This document shows positions 1 to 6,325 of a stretch of DNA of 6,480 nucleotides, in pieces. Under the pieces are notes generated by a model. The model had not been told where the DNA came from, searched no databases, and saw nothing but the letters and a program-made list of their open reading frames with translations. The stretch spans positions 1-6,480 of the forward strand of contig JASKZT010000188.1 in the NCBI GenBank assembly GCA_030145965.1, written 5' to 3'. Source of the DNA: Ornithinimicrobium sp. (GTDB lineage: Bacteria; Actinomycetota; Actinomycetes; Actinomycetales; Dermatophilaceae). The position numbers were made by a program, and so were the translations under genes. Numbering within the stretch: the first letter of the stretch is position 1; the number at the start of each line of letters is the position of its first letter.

Positions 1-2
1 TG

Positions 3-206
3 CTGGACCGCTTCGACATCGACTTCTCGCTGTGCATGTACTGCGGCATCTGCGTCGAGGTCTGCCCCTTCGACGCCCTCTTCTGGGCCCCCGACTTCGC
101 CTACGCCGAGGGCGACATCCGCAACCTGCTCCACGGCAAGGACCGGCTCGGCACCTGGATGGAGCGGGTGCCGGGGCGCCGGAGCGCCGAGGCGGGTGAG
201 GAGTGA
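3..206 (+). CDS. nuoI: NADH-quinone oxidoreductase subunit I, 3' end (partial)
   Basis: This is the C-terminal 67 residues of a complex I 8Fe ferredoxin-like subunit; the gene begins upstream of the window. NuoI sits on the cytoplasmic face at the foot of the peripheral arm and passes electrons through clusters N6a and N6b towards N2 and quinone. The visible part has one complete C-x2-C-x2-C-x3-C-P motif ([13 protein letters not shown], encoded at about 33-71), which ligates 4Fe-4S; the partner motif must lie upstream. The context [14 protein letters not shown] is closer to the cyanobacterial and plastid NdhI pattern (IDF.xCIFCGNCVE.CP) than to the usual actinobacterial NuoI pattern. A short charged tail (RRSAEAGEE) ends at TGA 204-206, which overlaps the nuoJ start. 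The family is secure from the motif plus the downstream nuoJKLMN. Assignment to a 'second-copy' NuoI type is my inference. Confidence 0.93.
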   Translation: MDRFDIDFSLCMYCGICVEVCPFDALFWAPDFAYAEGDIRNLLHGKDRLGTWMERVPGRRSAEAGEE

Positions 207-742
207 GCGGGCTGGACGTGCTCTTCGTGGCCGTCGGCCTGCTCACCGCGGGCTCGGCGCTGCTCGCCGTCGTCGCGCGGCAGGTGCTGCACGCGGCCCT
301 GTGGCTCGTCGTCACCCTGGCCGGGCTCGCCGGCTGCTACCTCGTCCTGGGCGCCGAGCTCGTCGGCCTGGTCCAGCTGCTGATCTACGTCGGTGCCGTC
401 GTCGTCCTCATCCTCGTCGCCCTCATGCTCACCCGCGGTGGTGACGTGCCGGTCGTCACCGGGCGCGGGCAGCGTGGGGGAGCGGCGCTCGTCGGCGCCG
501 GCACCACCGTCCTGCTCGGCGCCACCCTCGTCGCCGGCAGCGGGTGGGGCGCGGTCGAGGTCGACGGGGCGAGCGGCACCGAGGTGGCGCAGGGGATCTT
601 CGGCGTCTACGTGTGGCCCTTCGAGCTGCTCTCCGCCCTCCTGCTGCTGGCGCTGGTCGCCGCCGTGGCCGTCGCGCGGGCTCCCGTCGGTGGGTCCGAC
701 ACCCAGGGACCCACCGTGTCCGCGACGGAGCCGGACGCATGA
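203..742 (+). CDS. nuoJ: NADH-quinone oxidoreductase subunit J
   Basis: A 179-residue membrane subunit of complex I (ND6 family), lying between NuoH/NuoA and NuoK in the membrane arm. Five hydrophobic segments are visible at roughly residues 5-23, 28-48, 53-76, 93-111 and 137-159. The third contains the family signature [19 protein letters not shown] (residues 51-69), with Y62-V63-G64-A65-V66 matching the helix that carries a pi-bulge in solved structures and is thought to couple quinone reduction to the water wire. The fifth starts with the conserved F-E-L-L-S-A pattern (140-145). A hydrophilic 20-residue tail follows. The start is GTG 203, chosen because it makes a GTGA overlap with the nuoI stop and gives the normal N-terminus just before TM1. 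Purine-rich stretches before it (GAGG at 189-192, GGTGAGGA at 195-202) make only a modest ribosome site, so coupling to nuoI translation is likely. Confidence 0.95.
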   Translation: MSGLDVLFVAVGLLTAGSALLAVVARQVLHAALWLVVTLAGLAGCYLVLGAELVGLVQLLIYVGAVVVLILVALMLTRGGDVPVVTGRGQRGGAALVGAGTTVLLGATLVAGSGWGAVEVDGASGTEVAQGIFGVYVWPFELLSALLLLALVAAVAVARAPVGGSDTQGPTVSATEPDA

Positions 743-1083
743 TCCGCCCGGCGCTGCCCTACCTGCTCGTCGCCGTCCTCGCCGGTCTGGGGGTCTACGG
801 CATCCTCGCGCGACGGCACGCGGTGCTCGTCCTCGTCGGCGTGGAGCTGCTCCTCGGCGCAGCCGGGCTGCTGCTGGTCACGGTCGGGCAGACCGGTGGC
901 GGCGACGCCCACGCCAGCGCCCAGGTCCTCACCCTCTTCGTCATCACCATCGCGGCCGCCGAGGTCGTCCTCGCCCTTGCCGTCCTGCTCGCCCTCTACC
1001 GTGCGCGCGGGCACGTCGACCTCGCGGCCGACCTCGACGCCGCACGCCACGACGTGCCGAAGGACGAGGAGGTGGGCCGGTGA
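739..1083 (+). CDS. nuoK: NADH-quinone oxidoreductase subunit K
   Basis: A 114-residue membrane subunit (ND4L/MrpC family) with three transmembrane helices at about 4-22, 28-49 and 62-87. Two buried glutamates needed for proton transfer in Escherichia coli (E36 and E72) have clear counterparts: E36 in GVELLLG and E75 in AAAEVVLAL. The residue pattern LVGVELLLGA in TM2 and FVITIAAAEVVLALA in TM3 is diagnostic. A charged cytoplasmic-type tail of about 25 residues (GHVDLAADLD... to EEVGR) is longer than in many homologues. The ATG at 739 overlaps the nuoJ stop as ATGA, and GGAG at 727-730 lies eight bases upstream, so the start is well supported. NuoK joins NuoJ to the antiporter-like subunits and forms part of the first proton half-channel region. 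Confidence 0.95.
   Translation: MIRPALPYLLVAVLAGLGVYGILARRHAVLVLVGVELLLGAAGLLLVTVGQTGGGDAHASAQVLTLFVITIAAAEVVLALAVLLALYRARGHVDLAADLDAARHDVPKDEEVGR
1067..1072 (+). promoter_or_regulatory. Shine-Dalgarno site for nuoL (AGGAGG)
   Basis: AGGAGG lies inside the last codons of nuoK, seven bases before GTG 1080. It is the strongest ribosome binding site among the nuo junctions here. It decides the nuoL start in favour of GTG 1080 over the in-frame ATG at 1203, which has only a weak GGGG upstream. Confidence 0.8.
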
Positions 1084-3122
1084 CCTCCCTGCTGCCCGAC
1101 CTGCCTGACCTGCGCTGGGGCGACCTCCAGCTGCCGCCGCCGCCCTCCCTGCCCGCCCTGCCGGTCCCCGGCCTGAGCATCCCGGACTTCTGGGGCGCGC
1201 CCATGCAGTGGGTGGTCCTCGTCCCGGCCCTGACAGCGCTCGCCGGCATCACCCTCAGCGTGCGGTCCAACCGGCTGGCGGCCTGGATCGCCGTCGGCGG
1301 CGGCCTGCTCACCGTCGCCTCGGCGGCGTGGCAGCTGCGGGCCGTCGCGGCCATGGACGGCCGGCACACCTCCGGGTCGGTCGGGGCGCTGCCGCTCGGC
1401 GAGCTGGACGTGCCCCTCGGCCTCGTGGCGACCTGGCCCCTGGCGCTGGTCGGGCTGACGGTGGCCGCGGTCGCGCTCATCGTGCAGGTGTATGCCCGGT
1501 GGTACCTCTGGTACGACCCCCGCTACCCCGTCTTCGCCGCCACCGTCTCGGTCTTCACCGCGGCCATGCTCGTCACCGTGCACGCCGACGACGTGCTGCT
1601 GGTCATCGTCGGCTGGGAGGTCATGGGCTGGTGCTCCTACCTGCTCATCGGCCACCACTCGACCAAGGGCGCGGCCCGCCGTGCCGCCACCAAGGCGCTG
1701 GTCGTCACCCGCACCGCGGACGTCGGCTTCGTCCTCGGGCTCGTCGTCCTGGCCGCCGGAGCGGGCACGACCTCGGTCACGGGCATCGTGCAGCACTGGC
1801 TGGCCGAGGGGCCGGGCGCGACCCTCACGGTCGCGCTGGTGCTCGTCATCGTCGGCGTCGCGGGCAAGTCGGCCCTCTTCCCCTTCCAGGACTGGCTGCC
1901 CGACGCCATGGAGGGCCCGACCCCGGCCTCCGCGCTCATCCACGCAGCGACGATGGTCGCGGCCGGCACGGTCGTGCTCACCCACCTCTTCGAGCTGCTC
2001 ACGGTGTCCGGCACGGCCCGGCTCGTGCTGGCGGTCCTGGCCACCGTGACGATGCTCGGCGCGGCCGCGATGGCCTTCGCCCAGGCCGACCTCAAGCGCC
2101 TGCTCGCGTGGTCGACCGTCAGCCAGGTGGCGCTCATGCTCGCCGCGCTGGCCGCCGCGACGCCGCAGACCGGGCCGGACGTCGCCGCCCAGCACCTCAT
2201 CGCCCACGCGTGGTTCAAGGCCCTGCTCTTCCTCTCCGCCGGCTGGCTGGCCGTCCTCGTGGGCGGCACCGCCATGGCGGTCGTCGCCTCGGGCACCCGG
2301 CGCTACCGGGTGCTGCGCCGACGCTTCGCCTGGGGCCTGCTCGCCCTCGCGGGCGTGCCGCCCTTCGTCGGCTTCTTCTCCAAGGAGCTCATCCTGGGCG
2401 CGGCCGAGACCGCCGCCGTCGGCAGCGGCGGGCTGGCCTCGGTCATCGTGCTCTCCGCGGTGGGCGCCTCCGCACCGCTGACCGCGGCCTACTGCATGCG
2501 GGCCTGGCTCGTCCTGGACCGGCCCACCGACCGGGAGCGTCACATCGCGATCTACGAGCAGGGGCCGGTCGAGCGCATCGACGACTTCTTCGACGAGCCG
2601 CAGGTGGTGCACGAGGCCGAGGGCGTCGAGCGCGCCGAGGCCGCGATCAGCAGCTCGGCCCGGCTCGGCACCACCGTGCTCGCGCTCATGACCCTCCTCG
2701 GCAGCCTCGTCGCCCTGCTGCCGGTGTGGCGCAGCGACGTGCACCTCGACCTCCAGCTCCTCCTCGCCACGCTGCTCCTCATGGTCGTCGCGGCGCTGGC
2801 CGTGCGCCTGGCCGCCCGCGGGGTCCGCACCCGCGACGCGGCCGCCCGCGTGCCGGCCCGCGTCAGCCTCGCCGCCGAGCGTGGCCTGGGCTTCGACTAC
2901 GCCTACCGCCTGCTCGTGGCCGCCCCCGTCGTGGCCCTGGCGCGCGGGGTCACGTGGTTCGACCGCGAGGTCCTCGACGCCTGGGTCCGGGGTGCCGGGG
3001 CCGCGTCGGGCCTGGCCGGCCGCGCGGGCGAGCTGCTCACCCCCCACCGCGCCACGCCCGCGCTCGCGCTGGTGCTGGGCGGCGTGCTCGTCCTCGCGGC
3101 GCTCGGGGTGGTGAGCCTGTGA
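1080..3122 (+). CDS. nuoL: NADH-quinone oxidoreductase subunit L (distal proton pump)
   Basis: A 680-residue Mrp-antiporter-like subunit (ND5 family), the distal pump of the complex I membrane arm. Expected path residues are present: TM5 E180 (GWEVMGWCSYLLIG), TM7 K263 (GKSALFPFQDWLPDAMEGP), K339 (DLKRLLAWS), H372 and H376 with K380 (HLIAHAWFKALLF), and TM12 K435 (GFFSKELIL). After a charged loop (about 481-523) come two membrane segments, then a stretch at about 580-650 in the position of the long lateral helix HL, and a final TM at about 657-680, so the NuoL-specific C-terminus is intact. It is longer than E. coli NuoL (613 residues), mainly because a Pro/Leu-rich extension of some 40 residues precedes the first TM. 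GTG 1080 overlaps the nuoK stop as GTGA and has AGGAGG upstream; ATG 1203 (M42) is the alternative. The segment after HAWFKALLF diverges from typical NuoL. Confidence 0.95.
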   Translation: MTSLLPDLPDLRWGDLQLPPPPSLPALPVPGLSIPDFWGAPMQWVVLVPALTALAGITLSVRSNRLAAWIAVGGGLLTVASAAWQLRAVAAMDGRHTSGSVGALPLGELDVPLGLVATWPLALVGLTVAAVALIVQVYARWYLWYDPRYPVFAATVSVFTAAMLVTVHADDVLLVIVGWEVMGWCSYLLIGHHSTKGAARRAATKALVVTRTADVGFVLGLVVLAAGAGTTSVTGIVQHWLAEGPGATLTVALVLVIVGVAGKSALFPFQDWLPDAMEGPTPASALIHAATMVAAGTVVLTHLFELLTVSGTARLVLAVLATVTMLGAAAMAFAQADLKRLLAWSTVSQVALMLAALAAATPQTGPDVAAQHLIAHAWFKALLFLSAGWLAVLVGGTAMAVVASGTRRYRVLRRRFAWGLLALAGVPPFVGFFSKELILGAAETAAVGSGGLASVIVLSAVGASAPLTAAYCMRAWLVLDRPTDRERHIAIYEQGPVERIDDFFDEPQVVHEAEGVERAEAAISSSARLGTTVLALMTLLGSLVALLPVWRSDVHLDLQLLLATLLLMVVAALAVRLAARGVRTRDAAARVPARVSLAAERGLGFDYAYRLLVAAPVVALARGVTWFDREVLDAWVRGAGAASGLAGRAGELLTPHRATPALALVLGGVLVLAALGVVSL

Positions 3123-4726
3123 CCGGGTCCCTGCGCGACGCCGGTGCCCAGGCCGTGGACCTCGTGCCCGACCTGGGCGCGTGGTGGGTGGCTCTGGCGC
3201 TCGTGCCGCTGCTGCTGGCCGCCGTCGTGCTCGCCACCGCCGGCCGGTGGCCGGCCGCGCCCGGGCACCGCAGCATCCGCGCCGTGTCCGTGACGGCCGC
3301 CGTCCTCTCCGCCGTCGGCGTCGCCGGCACCTCCCTGCACCGCCCCGAGGTCGCCGAGCCGTGGATCCCCGGGCTGGGCGTGTGGCTGCGCCTGGGCGCC
3401 GACGGCCTCAGCGTGCCGCTGCTGCTGCTCACCGCCGTCGTCGGCGTGGTCGCCACCGCGCTGCACCTGCACGTGCCCCAGCCCCACCGCGCCACCACCC
3501 CGCAGGAGGAGGGGCTGGCCACCACCTCTCCGATCCCGGTCGTCCGCAGCACCGACGTGCCGGGCCTGGCGACCTACCACGCCTGCCTGCTCCTCGTGCT
3601 GCTCGGCGCCCTCGTGGCCTTCCTCGCCGGCGACGCCGTCCTCTTCTTCGTCGGCTTCGAGCTCGTCCTCGTGCCGATGTGGGTCCTCGTCGCCCGCTAC
3701 GGCGACCCCGGCAGCGACCGCGAGGGCGCGGCGCTGCGCTTCCTCATGGTCACCGTCCTGGGCTCCAGCCTCATGCTCGTGGGCCTGCTGGGCGTCGCGA
3801 CCGCGACCGGCACGACCGAGCTGTCGCGCTGGGCGGCGCTGGCCGGCGAGGGGATCGACCCCGGCGCCCAGGTGGCCCTGGCCGCGATCCTGCTCACGGG
3901 CCTGGCGCTCAAGGTGCCGGTCTTCCCGCTCCACACCTGGCTGCCGTGGGTCCACGCGACCGCTCCGACGGCCGGGTCGGTGCTGCTCGCCGCGGTGCTG
4001 CTCAAGCTCGGCACCTACGGCATCGTGCGGCTCGTCGTGCCGGTCGTGCCCGACGGCTTCGCGACGTGGGCACCGCTGCTGGGCGGCCTCGGCGTCGCCG
4101 GCATCCTGTGGGCCTCGCTCGCCTGCCTCGTCGAGCGCGACCTCAAGCGCCTCGTCGCCTGGTCCTCGATCGCCCACCTCGGCTTCGTCGTCCTCGCCCT
4201 GTCCACCGGCACCGAGACCGGCCTGCAGGCGGCGCTCTTCGGCAACGTCGCCCACGGCCTGATCTCCGCGCTGCTCTTCGTCGTCGTCGGCGGGCTCAAG
4301 CACCGCTGGGGCAGCGCCGACCTCACGACGGCGCGGGCCTCGCTGCGCGAGACCTCGCCGCACCTCGGGGCCGCGCTCGTCCTCGGCATGGCAGCCTCGA
4401 TGGGCCTGCCGGGGCTGGCCGGCTTCTGGGGCGAGATCGGCGCGGTCTACGCCGCGTGGGCGCCCGCCGAGGACCGCCCGGGCGGCTGGTTCGGGCTGTA
4501 TGCCGTGCTCGCAGCCGTCGGCGGCGCGCTCACCGTCGCCTACAGCGCCCGGGTGCTGCGCGAGGTGTGGTCCGGCGACCGCCTCGAGCCGCGCGTCCCG
4601 GACGCCGCGCGGACCGAGCGCTACGCGCTGCGGCTGCTCGGTGCGCTCGTCCTGCTCCTGGGGGTCCTGCCCGTGCTCCTGCTCACGGTGACCGCGCCCT
4701 TCACCTCGGCGGTGGTCGGCCGATGA
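3119..4726 (+). CDS. nuoM: NADH-quinone oxidoreductase subunit M (proton pump)
   Basis: A 535-residue Mrp-antiporter-like subunit (ND4 family), the middle proton pump of the membrane arm. Diagnostic features are W82-IPGLGVWLRLGADGLS before TM3, TM5 E181 (GFELVLVPM), TM7 K265 (LKVPVFPLHTWLP), TM8 K296 (LLKLGTYG), K343 (RDLKRLVAWSS), the AHGLISALLF helix, and TM12 E439 (GFWGEIGAV). The TM12 glutamate, in place of a lysine, separates NuoM from NuoL and NuoN. About 14 hydrophobic segments fit the family. The loop between TM3 and TM4 (about 117-150) is longer than usual and rich in Pro and Thr. The GTG start at 3119 overlaps the nuoL TGA as GTGA. Only weak G-rich sequence precedes it (GGGGTGG at 3105-3111), so translation probably depends on coupling to nuoL. 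A later in-frame GTG at 3164 is possible but has no better support. Confidence 0.95.
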   Translation: MTGSLRDAGAQAVDLVPDLGAWWVALALVPLLLAAVVLATAGRWPAAPGHRSIRAVSVTAAVLSAVGVAGTSLHRPEVAEPWIPGLGVWLRLGADGLSVPLLLLTAVVGVVATALHLHVPQPHRATTPQEEGLATTSPIPVVRSTDVPGLATYHACLLLVLLGALVAFLAGDAVLFFVGFELVLVPMWVLVARYGDPGSDREGAALRFLMVTVLGSSLMLVGLLGVATATGTTELSRWAALAGEGIDPGAQVALAAILLTGLALKVPVFPLHTWLPWVHATAPTAGSVLLAAVLLKLGTYGIVRLVVPVVPDGFATWAPLLGGLGVAGILWASLACLVERDLKRLVAWSSIAHLGFVVLALSTGTETGLQAALFGNVAHGLISALLFVVVGGLKHRWGSADLTTARASLRETSPHLGAALVLGMAASMGLPGLAGFWGEIGAVYAAWAPAEDRPGGWFGLYAVLAAVGGALTVAYSARVLREVWSGDRLEPRVPDAARTERYALRLLGALVLLLGVLPVLLLTVTAPFTSAVVGR

Positions 4727-6264
4727 CGCTCGACCTCAACCTCACGGCCGTCCTGCCGGTGCTGGCCCCGCTCGTCGCGGCCGTGCTCGTGCTCCTCCTC
4801 GACGCCGCCGTCCCCCGGCTGCGGTGGCCCCACCTCGCGCTGACCGGCGCGGGGCTCGGCGCGGGTGCCCTGGCGGCGCTGCCGGGTCTGGCCCAGGTGC
4901 CCGGCGACGCGCGCGCGGCGTTCTGCCTGCCGGAGGGGCACTGCCTCTACGCCGCCGACCGGCTGACCTCCGTGCTGCAGCTGGCCGCCCTCCTGGCCGC
5001 GGGCGTCGTGCTCGTGCTCGCCTGGCGCGACTGGGACAGCCCCTCGGCCACCGGCCGTGCGCCGGTCGTGGCCTCGCTGGTGCTCGGCGCCACCAGCGGC
5101 GTCGTCGCCGTGCCCGCCGCCCAGGACCTGGGCAGCCTGCTCGTCGCGCTGGAGCTGGCGACCCTGCCCACCGTCGGTCTCGTCGTGCTGACCCGCACCA
5201 GCTGGTCGGGGGAGCGCCGAGCCCGCGCCGTCGAGGGGGCGGTGGCGCTGCTGCTGACCTCGATGGTCTCCTTCGGCCTCGTCGCCCTCGGTGCGGCGCT
5301 GTGGGTCGCGGCCACCGGCACCGCCCTGCTGCAGCTGCCGACCAGCCGCGACCCTGCCCTGCTGCTCCTGGCCTCGGTCTTCATCCTCGCCGGGCTCGCC
5401 TTCAAGCTCTCCGCGGTGCCCTTCCACGCCTGGACGCCGACCACCTACGCCAGCGCGCCGCTGCCGGTCACGGTGTACCTGGCGACGGTCTCCAAGGTCG
5501 CGGCCCTCGGCGCCGTCGTCGTGCTCGTCCGCGCGCTCGGCGCGGTCGACGGCACCACGCTGCTCGCCCTCGCGCTCCTGGCCGCCCTGTCCATGACGGT
5601 CGGCAACCTCGTCGCCCTCGTCCAGACCGACACGGTCCGCCTGCTCGCCTGGTCGACGGTCGCCCAGGCCGGCTGGGTGCTGCTGCCGCTCGCCTCCCTC
5701 TCGTCCCGGGCCGTGCACGCCGCCGGCTCCTACCTCGTCGTCTACCTCCTGGGCACGCTGCTGGCCTTCACCGTCGTCGTGGCCGTGGCCCACCTGCCCC
5801 GTCGGGGGAGCGACGGCGGCGGTGGCGACGACGAGCAGGGCCCCCGGACCACCCTGGCGGCCCACCAGGGGCTGCTGCGGACCCACCCGCTGCTCGCCCT
5901 GCCGCTCACCCTCGCGCTGCTCACCCTCGCCGGCCTGCCCCCGGCGATCGTCGGCCTCGTCGCCAAGGTCGTCGCCCTGCGCCCCGTCGCCGGCGACGGC
6001 ACGTGGTGGCTGGCGGTCGTCGCGGCCGTCAACGTCGCGCTCGGCCTCGCCGTCTACCTGCGGTGGGTCGCCCGCCTGCTGGGTCCGCTGCCGGCCACCG
6101 CGACCGCGCCGACCGCCGCCGAGGACGAGGGGGAGGGGGAGCCCGGCGAGGGCCCGGTGCCGCCCCGTCCGCGGACCGGCGTGCCCGTCCGGGTGTGGGC
6201 CCTGATCGCCGTGCTCAGCGTGCTCGTGGTCGTCTGGAGCATCGCGCCCGTCGGCGTCGTCTGA
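4723..6264 (+). CDS. nuoN: NADH-quinone oxidoreductase subunit N (proximal proton pump)
   Basis: A 513-residue Mrp-antiporter-like subunit (ND2 family), the proton pump nearest the peripheral arm. Recognisable elements are TM5 E144 (ALELATLPTVGL), TM7 K228 (FKLSAVPFHAWTPTTYASAP), TM8 K258 (LATVSKVAALG) and TM12 K415 (GLVAKVVAL), matching E. coli E133, K217, K247 and K395. The motif usually reading Q-T-N-x-K-R-L-L-x-Y-S reads QTDTVRLLAWS here, so the lysine is V305, and the following histidine is Q315. Two cysteines, C68 and C74, lie in the predicted outside loop between TM2 and TM3. Two low-complexity loops interrupt the C-terminal half: Gly/Asp-rich (about 362-376) and Glu/Gly/Pro-rich (about 460-486). 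ATG 4723 overlaps the nuoM stop as ATGA, with only GGTGG at 4711-4715 as a possible ribosome site. It is the last nuo gene of the run. Confidence 0.95.
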   Translation: MTLDLNLTAVLPVLAPLVAAVLVLLLDAAVPRLRWPHLALTGAGLGAGALAALPGLAQVPGDARAAFCLPEGHCLYAADRLTSVLQLAALLAAGVVLVLAWRDWDSPSATGRAPVVASLVLGATSGVVAVPAAQDLGSLLVALELATLPTVGLVVLTRTSWSGERRARAVEGAVALLLTSMVSFGLVALGAALWVAATGTALLQLPTSRDPALLLLASVFILAGLAFKLSAVPFHAWTPTTYASAPLPVTVYLATVSKVAALGAVVVLVRALGAVDGTTLLALALLAALSMTVGNLVALVQTDTVRLLAWSTVAQAGWVLLPLASLSSRAVHAAGSYLVVYLLGTLLAFTVVVAVAHLPRRGSDGGGGDDEQGPRTTLAAHQGLLRTHPLLALPLTLALLTLAGLPPAIVGLVAKVVALRPVAGDGTWWLAVVAAVNVALGLAVYLRWVARLLGPLPATATAPTAAEDEGEGEPGEGPVPPRPRTGVPVRVWALIAVLSVLVVVWSIAPVGVV

Positions 6265-6290
6265 GCCCGGCGGCGCGGCGACGTACCGGC

Positions 6291-6316
6291 GGAACACGAC
6301 CGCCCACCTGCGCGTT
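6291..6316 (+). promoter_or_regulatory. Candidate ECF-sigma (SigR/SigE-like) promoter of htpX
   Basis: In the 61-base gap between nuoN and htpX, GGAAC (6291-6295) is followed, after 18 bases, by GTT (6314-6316, within CGTT). This matches the pattern known for actinobacterial stress ECF sigma factors (SigR/SigH type GGAAT-N18-GTT; SigE type with GGAAC and CGTT). Transcription would be expected to begin a few bases after the -10, around 6322-6326, at or just before the htpX ATG at 6326. That would make the mRNA leaderless or nearly so, in agreement with the absence of a Shine-Dalgarno sequence before htpX. The match is by eye only, and the motif is short. Confidence 0.45.
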
Positions 6317-6325
6317 CTGACGGAC

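Noticed and set aside
393..1079. Open frame upstream of nuoL, overlapping nuoJ and nuoK
   Set aside because: It is an out-of-frame extension, Ser/Pro/Arg-rich, and nuoJ and nuoK fully explain this DNA.
996..3047. A 683-codon open frame on the minus strand across nuoL, and similar long ones at 2903-4363 and 4621-6357
   Set aside because: They are antisense shadows of real genes in very GC-rich DNA. Their translations are dominated by Gly, Arg, Glu, Asp and His with no membrane segments or recognisable domain, while the plus strand encodes clear complex I subunits.
1208..3118. The long upstream part of the plus-strand frame that becomes nuoM
   Set aside because: It overlaps nuoL in another frame and its translation is Arg/Gly/Ala/Pro-rich noise. 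Coding character begins only at GTG 3119.
6129..6152. Possible G-quadruplex in the 3' part of nuoN
   Set aside because: Only three runs of three or more G occur close together, and the third is ten bases away, so it does not fit a standard four-run pattern. The tract is explained by Glu/Gly codons.
203..6264. An Mrp-type Na+/H+ antiporter operon instead of complex I
   Set aside because: The antiporter-like proteins resemble MrpA/MrpD, but the NuoI ferredoxin motif, NuoJ, and three separate L/M/N paralogues in nuo order, with the NuoL C-terminal helix and the NuoM TM12 glutamate, are specific to complex I.
6265..6290. Possible terminator after nuoN (GC-rich, with CCGG repeats)
   Set aside because: No stable stem with a clear loop and no T-run follows. 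The repeats are what the base composition would produce.
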